A DNA stretch of 64,000 nucleotides from Rhodocyclaceae bacterium. Lineage in GTDB: Bacteria > Pseudomonadota > Gammaproteobacteria > Burkholderiales > CAIKXV01. Positions within the stretch are counted from its first letter, which is position 1. Each line of letters opens with the position of its first letter. The notes beneath the pieces are model-generated. The model made no database searches and had not been told where the DNA came from. It worked only from the letters and a program-made list of their open reading frames with translations. The position numbers and the translations under genes were made by a program. The stretch is from NCBI GenBank assembly GCA_020248265.1, contig JADCHX010000002.1, positions 124,001-188,000 of the forward strand, given 5' to 3'. Shown here one piece after another: positions 8,245 through 15,631 of this stretch.

Positions 8245-9195
8245 TCATTTCGCGGCGCCGGCCGCGGCCCTGCCCTTCGCGGGCGCAGGTTTGCGGCCAC
8301 GCCGCAGCTTCGCGTGGACGCCGAGCTCGGCAAGCAGCCTGCCGGCCGCCGGCGACAGGGTGATGCCGTGCCGGCGAACGATGCCGAGCGGACGGCTGAC
8401 CCGCGGCGAGACCAGCGGGCGCGTGACCAGCAGCGGATGGCGTCCGTCGTCGATCGCCAGCCTCGGCAGCAGCGCGATGCCGAGTTGCGCCTCGACGAAG
8501 CCGATCGCGGTGGAGAACGTGGCATCGACTTCGTAGAACCAGTCGATGCGCACCGGTGTCTCCGCCAGCGCCAGGTCGAGCAGCAGGCTGCTCGCCGCGC
8601 CGGTGCCGACCCGGATCGCACGATGCCCGTCGAGCGCGCTCCACGGCACCTGCTGGAGCTTCGCCAGCGGATGGCGGCGGTGGCACACCAGCACGAACGG
8701 GTCGTCGAACAGCGGGTCGAAGTCGAGTTCGGGACGGCGCGCCCCGAGGAAGCCGACGCCGAACTCCGCCTGGCCCTCGATCACCGCCTGCGCGACGGCA
8801 TCGGCACTGCGATCGAGCACGCGCACGCGCGTGTCGGGATGCTGCTGCTGGAACGCCGCCAGCACCGACGGCAGGAAGCGGTAGGCGGCGGTCTGGATGC
8901 AGGCGAGCGTGACATGCCCGGACACACCGCCGGAACTGCCGCGAAGCTCCGAGAAGGCGCCCTCGAAATCGCGCAGCAGCCGCTGGGCGTGCGGCAGGAA
9001 ACTGCGTCCGACAGCGGTCAGTGCGACCCGCCGCGTCGTGCGGTCGACCAGCCGGACGCCGAGCGACGCTTCGAAGCGCTGGAAACGGCGCGACAGCGTC
9101 GGCTGCGACCAGGCGAGCGCACTGGCCGCCTCGCCGAAACTGCCGCGGTTCGCGAGCTCGACGAACGCGCGCATCCCCTCCAGGTCGATATTCAT
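8245..9195 (-). CDS. LysR-family transcriptional regulator
   Basis: 316 aa from ATG (MNIDLEGMRAFVELA). The start was chosen because the winged-helix domain begins immediately; a longer frame would add 111 residues of non-conserved sequence. The helix-turn-helix lies around residues 15-45 (FGEAASALAWSQPTLSRRF), followed by a periplasmic-binding-like effector domain (GHVTLACIQTAAYRFLPSVL onward) and a lysine-rich tail. It is divergent from the Bug gene at 9321 and upstream of the TcuA-like and MmgE genes, so it probably controls one or both in response to an organic acid. The 125-bp divergent gap is the likely operator region. Confidence 0.9.
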   Translation of the reverse strand: MNIDLEGMRAFVELANRGSFGEAASALAWSQPTLSRRFQRFEASLGVRLVDRTTRRVALTAVGRSFLPHAQRLLRDFEGAFSELRGSSGGVSGHVTLACIQTAAYRFLPSVLAAFQQQHPDTRVRVLDRSADAVAQAVIEGQAEFGVGFLGARRPELDFDPLFDDPFVLVCHRRHPLAKLQQVPWSALDGHRAIRVGTGAASSLLLDLALAETPVRIDWFYEVDATFSTAIGFVEAQLGIALLPRLAIDDGRHPLLVTRPLVSPRVSRPLGIVRRHGITLSPAAGRLLAELGVHAKLRRGRKPAPAKGRAAAGAAK

Positions 9196-9320
9196 CTGCG
9201 CATCAATGCCATGTCTTTGTTGCATTCTACCCCGGAAGACGCAACCCTTCCGCCTGACGGCCGCGTGGGGATAAGCTCGGGCTTCCTCCTCCTGACCCGG
9301 TGCCGGAAGGCACGTCCTCG

Positions 9321-10337
9321 ATGAACAGAACCGCATCCCCGCCGCTGCCCTGCCGTTCCGAGTTACCGATGGTCCTGGCTCTCCCGCTGCTCCTGCAGGG
9401 CCTCGTGCTGGCGCCGTCGGCCGCTGCGCAGCAGGCCGGGGACGCGGCCTGGCCGGCCCGACCGATTCGTCTGGTCGTGCCGTATGCGCCCGGCGGCGGG
9501 CTGGACATCCTGGCCCGGCTGATCGCACCCCGGCTGTCCGAGCGCTGGGGCCAGGGCGTGCTGGTCGACAACCGGCCGGGTGCGAGCGGCCAGCTCGGTG
9601 CGCAGCTCGTCGCCGGTGCCGCGCCCGACGGCCATACGCTGGTGATCATCTCGACCGAGCACATCACCGCACCGATGGTCTACCGGCGCCAGCTCTACGA
9701 TCCGATCGCAAGCTTCGTGCCGATCGTCCAGACCGGTGCACAGTCCTACCTGCTGGTGGTCAATGCCGGCGTGCCGGCCCAGACCGTGAAGGAACTCGTG
9801 GCGCTGGCGAAGGCACGCAAGCTGAACTACACCTCGGCCGGCACCGGATCGGTCGGCCACCTGTCCGGCGAACTGTTCAAGTCGCTGGCGGGCATCGAGA
9901 TGACGCACGTGCCGTACAAGGGCACCGGCCCGGCACTGGGCGACACCGTGTCCGGACAGGTGCAGGTGATGGTGGTCAACCCGCTGCCCGCGATGCCGCA
10001 CATCAAGTCGGGCCGGCTTCGCCTGCTGGCGGTCACCGACAGCCGCCGCATCGCCTCGCTGCCGGACGTGCCGACCATCGCCGAAGCGGGCATCGCCGGC
10101 TTCGGCACCACCGGCTGGAACGGCCTGCTGGCACCGGCCGGCACGCCGCGCACGGTAGTCGCGCGCATCAACGAAGCGGTGGTGTCGATCGTGCGCGCGC
10201 CTGAACTGCGCGACCGCATGTCGAGCGAAGGCACTGAACCGATCGGCAGCACGCCGGAGGCGTTCCGTGCGCTGATGGTGTCGGACCAGAAGCGCTGGGC
10301 CGCCGTCGTGTCGAAGATGAAGATCGACGCCGACTGA
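9321..10337 (+). CDS. Bug/TctC-family periplasmic substrate-binding protein
   Basis: 338 aa from an ATG with GGAAGG 10 nt upstream. An N-terminal arm of about 16 residues precedes a strong hydrophobic core (VLALPLLLQGLVLAPSAAAQ), a Sec leader. The mature domain shows PYAPGGGLDILARL, LVDNRPGASGQLG, APDGHTL, MTHVPYKGTG and LPDVPTIAEAG, all in family order. It diverges from the LysR gene, a common layout for a regulated transporter receptor, and converges on the MmgE gene at 10364 with only 26 bp between stops. The ligand is not deducible. Confidence 0.92.
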   Translation: MNRTASPPLPCRSELPMVLALPLLLQGLVLAPSAAAQQAGDAAWPARPIRLVVPYAPGGGLDILARLIAPRLSERWGQGVLVDNRPGASGQLGAQLVAGAAPDGHTLVIISTEHITAPMVYRRQLYDPIASFVPIVQTGAQSYLLVVNAGVPAQTVKELVALAKARKLNYTSAGTGSVGHLSGELFKSLAGIEMTHVPYKGTGPALGDTVSGQVQVMVVNPLPAMPHIKSGRLRLLAVTDSRRIASLPDVPTIAEAGIAGFGTTGWNGLLAPAGTPRTVVARINEAVVSIVRAPELRDRMSSEGTEPIGSTPEAFRALMVSDQKRWAAVVSKMKIDAD

Positions 10338-10363
10338 CCGGAGGCTCCCGGCGAGCGCGTTCC

Positions 10364-11725
10364 CTAGCCCGGCTCGAGCATCCGGGTGAACGCAGCCACG
10401 TCGGCCACCGCCTCGAAACGCTCGATGGCAGCGGCCACCTCGACGGCGCGCGCCTGCTCCAGCACATGGCCGGCACAGGCGACGAACTTGCCGCGCAGCA
10501 GGTCGGGCGGCAGCGGATTGGACGAGGTGCGCCCCAGCGGCTGCTCGACCCTGTCCTGCAGGATGCGGCCGTCGTCCAGGGTCACCTTCACTTCGCCGCC
10601 GAAATGGTTCGACGGGTCGAACTGGCTCGCATCGTAGGGCGCGACCTCGACCTTCGCGAGCAGGCCGGGGATGCGTGGATCGAGCCAGCAGTCGTCCTCG
10701 AACTGCTGCAGCACGACCTGCCGGTCGAGCAGTGCGCGCACCAGGCAGTACTGCAGGCTGAACTTGCAGTCGAGCGCACTGGCCGGGGCCGGACGGTTGG
10801 TGTGCTGCAGCCGGCGCGAATGGATCCACGCCTGGATGCGCACGACCTGTTCCGGCCGCACGTCGTGCCGGCGCACCAGCGCCAGCATCGCATCGAGCGC
10901 CGGGTGGGTGCTGCCGCAGCACGGGTACTGCTTGATCGCGATGCCGGGCGCGACGATGTCGAACGGATCTCCCCAGCCGTTGAGCGCCTTCGCCGCATCG
11001 TGGTGCCCTGCCCCGTTGAACACCGCCAGGAAACCCTGCGGATGCTCGAACGCTCCCTCGTTCGCGGTGAAGCCATGGCGCGCGAGCAGTGCCGCGTACA
11101 GCCCGTTGCGCGCGCAGTGGCCGACATGCAGCGACTTCACCATGGTGCCGAAGTTCGCCTTCAGGCCCGAGGACAGCGAGGCGGCGGTGGCGATCGCCGT
11201 CGCGGTGCGCTCGCCGTCCAGGCCGAGCAGGCGCGAGGCGGCGGCCGCCGCGCCGAACACGCCGAGTGTCGCCGTCGGGTGCCAGCCCTTCTCGTAGTGG
11301 TGGAAGTGCACGGCGCGCGCGATGCGCGTCTCGACCTCGAAGCCGGCCACGTAGGCAGCCAGCAGGTCGCGCCCGCTGGCATGCTCGGCCTCGCCGAGCG
11401 CGATCAGCCCGGGCAGGATCGGCACCGAGGGATGCCCACCGATGGTGTTGTTGCAGTCGTCGAAATCGAGCACATGCGAACTGACGCCGTTGATCAGCGC
11501 GGCGTCGAGGATGCCGACGCGGCTGCGGCCACCGAACACCAGCGCCGGCCCGGCGCCGGCGGCCAGCGCCATCGCCGCACGCTGCGGCGCCGGCTCTGCG
11601 GCGCCCGCCAGGGTCACGCCGATGGTGTCGAGCAGCCCCACCTTCGCCCAGTGTAGCGCCTCCGGCGGCAGGTCGTCGAAGCGCAGTGCCGCAGTGCGCT
11701 GTCCCAGTACCGTTGCGATCTGCAT
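10364..11725 (-). CDS. MmgE/PrpD family protein
   Basis: 453 aa from the ATG with AGGGGG 8 nt upstream. A further in-frame ATG at 11758 overlaps the Bug stop as ATGA and would add 11 residues; it lacks a clear ribosome site but fits the coupling pattern of this region. Hallmarks are KVGLLDTIGVTLAGA, HVLDFDDCNNTIGGHPSVP (the classical LDFDD + GHPS form), GWHPTATLGVFGAA and KQYPCCGSTHP. It forms a two-gene unit with the Bug gene upstream, so a shared substrate is inferred. This is among the closest of the set to canonical MmgE/PrpD. Confidence 0.9.
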   Translation of the reverse strand: MQIATVLGQRTAALRFDDLPPEALHWAKVGLLDTIGVTLAGAAEPAPQRAAMALAAGAGPALVFGGRSRVGILDAALINGVSSHVLDFDDCNNTIGGHPSVPILPGLIALGEAEHASGRDLLAAYVAGFEVETRIARAVHFHHYEKGWHPTATLGVFGAAAAASRLLGLDGERTATAIATAASLSSGLKANFGTMVKSLHVGHCARNGLYAALLARHGFTANEGAFEHPQGFLAVFNGAGHHDAAKALNGWGDPFDIVAPGIAIKQYPCCGSTHPALDAMLALVRRHDVRPEQVVRIQAWIHSRRLQHTNRPAPASALDCKFSLQYCLVRALLDRQVVLQQFEDDCWLDPRIPGLLAKVEVAPYDASQFDPSNHFGGEVKVTLDDGRILQDRVEQPLGRTSSNPLPPDLLRGKFVACAGHVLEQARAVEVAAAIERFEAVADVAAFTRMLEPG

Positions 11726-11754
11726 CGATGTGCCCCCTGTGCCGGCCCGTGCCG

Positions 11755-12759
11755 TCATTCGCCGCGGATGCCCGCGTCCTGGATCACCTTGCGCCAGCGT
11801 GCGATCTCGGTGCGGATGTGCGCGCCGAACTCCTCCGGCGTGTTGCCCACTGGTTCGGACCCGTCCGCAGCGAGCCGTTCGACGACCTCGGGCAGGTGCA
11901 GAATGCGCACGATCTCGCGGTTCAGCCGGTCGATGACCGGGCGCGGGGTCTTCGCCGGTGCCAGCATGCCGTACCAGCCGGCGACGACGTAGTTCGGCAG
12001 GCCGGACTCGACCATCGTCGGCACCTCGGGCAATGCGCGCGAACGCGTGCGCGTGCTCACCGCGAGGGCGCGCAGCTTGCCTGCCTTGATGTGCGGGCTC
12101 GACTGCAGGATCGTCGAGAACAGCATCTGTATCTGGCCGCCGATCACGTCGGCCATCGCCGGCGAGCCGCCGCGGTACGGCACATGCGTGAGGCGCACGC
12201 CTGCCTGCGACGCGAACATGGCCCCGGCGAGGTGGCTGAACCCGCCGTTGCCCGACGAGCCGTAGTTGATCCCTTCCGGCTTCGCCCGCGCCAGCGCGAT
12301 CAGTTCCTTCAGCGACTGGGCCGGCACCGACGGATGGATGATCAGCGCATACGGCTGGCTGGTCGCCTGCGTGATCGGTGCCAGATCGCGCAGCAGGTCG
12401 TAGCCCAGCTTCGGGTACAGCGTCGAGTTGACCGAGTGGCTCGATGTGATCATGGTCAGCGTGTAGCCGTCGGCCGGTGCCTTCACCACGGCATCGACCG
12501 CGGTCGTGCCGTTCGCGCCCGGACGGTTGTCGACCACCACCGGCTGGCCCCAGGCCTCGGCCAGGCGCTGTGCGATCGCGCGCCCGGTGATGTCGGTGCC
12601 GCCGCCCGGGGCGAAAGGGATCACCAGCCGGATCGGCTTGGACGGATAGGCCTGCGCCAGGGCCGGGCCGGCGACCATCGCGCACGACATGGTCGCGAGG
12701 GCGGCGAGCGCCGCGCGGCGTATGGCGCGCCGCTGCGCGCCGGTTCGAATCGAAACCAC
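11755..12759 (-). CDS. Bug/TctC-family periplasmic substrate-binding protein
   Basis: 334 aa. The arginine-rich n-region (MVSIRTGAQRRAIRRAALAA) and hydrophobic core end in GPALAQ, a standard signal-peptidase I site. Conserved landmarks are IPFAPGGGTDITGRAIAQRL, VVDNRPGANG, ADGYTL, HVPYRGGSPAM (PYRG in place of the more usual PYKG) and LPEVPTMVESG. An extended -10 promoter element is visible about 120 bp upstream. The gene is followed directly by an MmgE/PrpD gene. Confidence 0.92.
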   Translation of the reverse strand: MVSIRTGAQRRAIRRAALAALATMSCAMVAGPALAQAYPSKPIRLVIPFAPGGGTDITGRAIAQRLAEAWGQPVVVDNRPGANGTTAVDAVVKAPADGYTLTMITSSHSVNSTLYPKLGYDLLRDLAPITQATSQPYALIIHPSVPAQSLKELIALARAKPEGINYGSSGNGGFSHLAGAMFASQAGVRLTHVPYRGGSPAMADVIGGQIQMLFSTILQSSPHIKAGKLRALAVSTRTRSRALPEVPTMVESGLPNYVVAGWYGMLAPAKTPRPVIDRLNREIVRILHLPEVVERLAADGSEPVGNTPEEFGAHIRTEIARWRKVIQDAGIRGE

Positions 12760-12879
12760 GTTCTCCTCCTGCCTGCGCCCGCATCACGCGCGCGATCGCT
12801 GATCGGCCGCACCGGCTCGCCCGCACCATGCACCGGCGGCAGCGTGACTGCCTTCCACGTCTGCGATGCGTCTCTATCG

Positions 12880-12888
12880 ATTGTAGCA
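12880..12888 (-). promoter_or_regulatory. extended -10 promoter element for the Bug-MmgE unit
   Basis: Read on the minus strand the site is TGC followed by TACAAT, a good extended -10 (TGnTATAAT, five of six in the hexamer). No convincing -35 hexamer lies 16-18 bp upstream, which extended -10 promoters can tolerate. It predicts a leader of about 110 nt before the Bug ATG. The 285-bp divergent gap 12760-13044 also separates this unit from the plus-strand selenoprotein operon, for which I could not define a promoter. Confidence 0.35.
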
Positions 12889-13044
12889 GCGGCGCTCGCA
12901 GGTACCGCCTCGCATCCACGCAAGACTGGCATCTCGCGTAACATCTGTTTTGTTCACGGCTGGTGGTACGGGCCGATCCATCGCGCGACACGCCCGCAGA
13001 TCGACGGGCTGCGCTACAGCCGGCGTCCGGCTGGAGGAGAAGGC

Positions 13045-14043
13045 ATGACGCGTTTCCGGAAGATGCCGGGGGCTGCAGCACTGCTGCCGGTGGCGCTGCT
13101 CGCCTGCACGAGCGCACAGGCACAGGTACAGGCACGGACGGCCGACGCGTTCCCCGCACGCCCGCTGCGCATGGTGGTCACCTTCCCGCCGGGCGGCGCG
13201 GTGGACATCGTCGGCCGCATCCTTGGGCAGCGCCTGTCCGAAGTGCTCGGCCAGCCGGTGCTGGTCGACAACCGGCCCGGCGGTGGCCAGATCATCGGCA
13301 CCGAGCTGGTCGCGCGCGCGGCCGCCGACGGCTACACGCTGCTGCTGCCGTCGATCACCCACTCGATCAACCCGGCGCTGCATGCGAAGCTGCCCTACGA
13401 CACGCTGCGCGACTTCCGCGCGGTGTCGCTGGTCGCGGCCTCGCCGCAGGTGCTGGTGGCCACGCCGTCGTTCCCCGGGCGCAGCGTCGCCGAGGTGATC
13501 GCCCAGGCAAAGGCTCGTCCGGGACAGATCAACTACGCCTCCTCCGGCAATGGTTCGGGTGGGCACCTGGCGATGGAGCTGTTCCGGTCGATCAGCCGTG
13601 TGTCGCTGGTGCACGTGCCCTACAAGGGCGCAGGCCCTGCGGTCGTAGACCTTGTCGGCGGACAGGTGCAGCTGATGTTCACCAGCCCGCTTGCAGTCGC
13701 CTCCCAGGTCAAAGCCGGCAAGCTGGTCGCGATCGCGATCGCCAGCGCGAAGCGCACCGACTCCTGGCCAGACCTGCCGACGGTCGCAGAGTCGGGCGTC
13801 CCCGGCTACGAGGCGAGCCTCTGGTACGGACTGGTCGCACCGGCAGCCACGCCGACCGCGGCGATCACGGTGCTGGAGCAGGCCACCTTCAAGGCGGTGC
13901 GCGTACCGGAAGTGCGTGACCGGTTCGCGCAGCAGGGCGTGGATCCGATCGCCAGCACGTCCGGCGAGTTCGATGCCTTCCTGAGGCGCGAAGTCGACAA
14001 GTGGTCGACCGTGGTGCGCGCGTCGAAGATACGGCTGGACTGA
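13045..14043 (+). CDS. Bug/TctC-family binding protein, first gene of the selenoprotein operon
   Basis: 332 aa. The ATG follows a near-perfect ribosome site (GGAGGAGAAGG). The leader MTRFRKMPGAAALLPVALLA ends near AQAQ. Mature motifs are TFPPGGAVDIVGRILGQRL, LVDNRPGGGQIIG, ADGYTLL, VHVPYKGAG and LPTVAESGVPGYE. Only 6 nt separate its stop from the next ATG, placing it at the head of the operon that encodes the UGSC selenoproteins. It therefore probably delivers, or senses, their substrate outside the inner membrane (inference). Confidence 0.92.
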   Translation: MTRFRKMPGAAALLPVALLACTSAQAQVQARTADAFPARPLRMVVTFPPGGAVDIVGRILGQRLSEVLGQPVLVDNRPGGGQIIGTELVARAAADGYTLLLPSITHSINPALHAKLPYDTLRDFRAVSLVAASPQVLVATPSFPGRSVAEVIAQAKARPGQINYASSGNGSGGHLAMELFRSISRVSLVHVPYKGAGPAVVDLVGGQVQLMFTSPLAVASQVKAGKLVAIAIASAKRTDSWPDLPTVAESGVPGYEASLWYGLVAPAATPTAAITVLEQATFKAVRVPEVRDRFAQQGVDPIASTSGEFDAFLRREVDKWSTVVRASKIRLD

Positions 14044-14049
14044 CCGCAG

Positions 14050-15063
14050 ATGCTCGACCTGCCCGACGACCCGCTCGCTTTCTTCGACCGCATCGAGGCG
14101 CTCGGCCTGACCGACGGCCTGCCGGTGATCCCGCCGCTGCCAGCCTATGTCGACGCGATGGTGGCCGCCGCTGGCTTGCCTGCGGATGAACCGGTGGCCA
14201 GCGTGCCGCCGGAGGGCAGTGTCGCGACCGTCGGCAAGCTGGCCGTCAGCGCCGTGATGGCGGGCTGCCGGCCGGAGTACTTCCCGGTAGTGGTGGCGGC
14301 GATCCGGGCCCTGGCCACGCCGCGCTACAACCTGCTGGCGGTGCAGACCACCACCAACCCGGTCACCCCGGTGCTGGTGGTCAACGGGCCCGTGCGCATG
14401 CGCATCGGCCTGGCCTGCGGCCGGGGATGCCTGGGCAACGGCTTCCGTGCCAACGCCACGATCGGGCGCGCGATCAGGCTCGCGCTGCTCAACCTCGGCG
14501 GCTGTACCCCGGGCGAAGTGAGCAAGGCCACGCACGGCTTCCCCGGGCGCTATGCGTTCTGCTTCGGCGAACTGGAAGAGCAGAGTCCGTGGCTACCGAT
14601 GAGCACCGACCTCGGGCATGAACCCGGACACGACACCGTCACCGTTTTCGCTGCCCAGGGTACGCAGAGCGTCTATGCCTGCTTCCTGCAGGCCGAGAGC
14701 ATCCTGCACATGCTGGCCGACGGCATGCGCTGCTATGGCAACAACGGCTACCGGCGCAGCACCGGCAACCCGGTGGTGGTGCTGTCGCCGGGCCATGCGC
14801 GCATCTTTCACGAGCAGGGCTGGGACAAGCCGCGCATCCGCGAGGCGCTGTGGCGGATGACGCACATCCCGCTCGCGCAGATGAACACCGAGCCGCAGTT
14901 GTCCCCGTCCGCCTACGACGCGCTGGAGGACCGCAGCGGCAGCGTGGCGCTGTGCGCAAGGCCCGAGGACATCGCGATCGTCGTGGCCGGGGGCCCCGAG
15001 GCCTACCACCTCACCTACCTGCCCAGCTTCTCGAGCAGCGATACCGTCACCGTCGCGATCTGA
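14050..15063 (+). CDS. UGSC-associated domain protein (stand-alone copy)
   Basis: 337 aa, no signal peptide, function unknown. Its whole length parallels the C-terminal ~390 residues of the selenoprotein at 15632: TDGLPVIPP (residues 21-29) matches SDGLPAVPP there, and AVMAGCRPEYFP (68-79) matches GVMAGCRPQYMP. Both keep a Cys in the MAGCRP motif (C73 here). It also has LVVNGPVRMRIGLACGRGCLGNG, equivalent to IMLNGPIARQLGF there. Homology between the two copies is visible directly; a catalytic or scaffold role with the UGSC subunit is inferred from fusion. Only a weak ribosome site precedes the ATG, so coupling to the Bug gene is likely. Confidence 0.75.
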   Translation: MLDLPDDPLAFFDRIEALGLTDGLPVIPPLPAYVDAMVAAAGLPADEPVASVPPEGSVATVGKLAVSAVMAGCRPEYFPVVVAAIRALATPRYNLLAVQTTTNPVTPVLVVNGPVRMRIGLACGRGCLGNGFRANATIGRAIRLALLNLGGCTPGEVSKATHGFPGRYAFCFGELEEQSPWLPMSTDLGHEPGHDTVTVFAAQGTQSVYACFLQAESILHMLADGMRCYGNNGYRRSTGNPVVVLSPGHARIFHEQGWDKPRIREALWRMTHIPLAQMNTEPQLSPSAYDALEDRSGSVALCARPEDIAIVVAGGPEAYHLTYLPSFSSSDTVTVAI

Positions 15064-15085
15064 ACCGACCACCCGAGGAGGACCC

Positions 15086-15601
15086 ATGCTGATCCATGAC
15101 CCGCGCAACCCGGACCCGAGCGGCCTGATGCACCCGCCGCGGCTGCAGGCGCTCGCCGGCGCTCGCGTGGCCTGGCTGAACAACGGCTGGGGCAGCATGC
15201 GCCGGCTGGGCAGTCTGATCGACCCGGCACTGCGCGCGGCCGGCGCCGCCTCGGTGAACTTCTACGAAGTGCCGCGCAACCATGCCGCGGCAGGTGACCT
15301 GCTGGACGAAGTGGCACGCGGCAACGACGCCGCGATCGTCGGCCTCGCCAACTGAGGCTCATGCACATCGTGGAGTGTCCACGATACGGTCGAACTGGTG
15401 CGCCGCGGGCTGCCTGCCGTGGTCGTTGCGACCAGCCAGTTCGTCGCGCTGGCGAAGGTGATGATGCGCGCGCGCCGCGTGCCGGAGACGGTGGCGGTGG
15501 TGATCGACGGCAACCCGGAGTTCCTCGACGAGGCGGCATTCGAGCCGCTGGCCGCCGAGGTGCTCGAGGCCGTACTGCAGCGGTTGCAGCATTGCCGGTG
15601 A
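15086..15601 (+). CDS. UGSC-motif selenoprotein (Sec90; read through in-frame TGA)
   Basis: 171 aa when the TGA at 15353-15355 is read as selenocysteine. ATG follows GAGGAGG. Residues 1-89 run to IVGLAN; then U90-G-S-C93-T-S-W and VHDTVELVRRGLPAVVVAT continue in the same frame to a TGA at 15599. The part after the TGA has clear family-like content (VVIDGNPEFLDE) and no ribosome site for an independent start. A perfect 8-bp hairpin begins 11 nt after the TGA. A predicted UGSC selenoprotein family is known from bacterial selenoproteome surveys; its reaction is not established. U90/C93 form a UxxC redox pair, suggesting a thiol/selenol oxidoreductase or reductase subunit. The alternative, a nonsense mutation, is unlikely because the next gene repeats the arrangement. 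Confidence 0.85.
15367..15385 (+). promoter_or_regulatory. candidate bacterial SECIS hairpin 1
   Basis: The stem ATCGTGGA (15367-15374) pairs perfectly with TCCACGAT (15378-15385) around loop GTG (15375-15377). The loop starts 19 nt after the TGA at 15353-15355 and its first base is G. That agrees with the bacterial SECIS rule of a short stem-loop within the coding region just downstream of UGA, with G at one of the first two loop positions for SelB binding. The hairpin lies inside the coding frame, so its codons (His-Ile-Val-type region after UGSCTSW) are constrained as both RNA and protein. Confidence 0.7.
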
Positions 15602-15631
15602 ACCCAAAGGACAGATGCACGGGAGGACTGC

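Noticed and set aside
9206-9225. LysR-type operator (ATGC-N12-GCAT) in the LysR/Bug divergent gap
   Set aside because: The dyad is only four bases per arm and has no clear T-N11-A core, so it was not listed as a feature.
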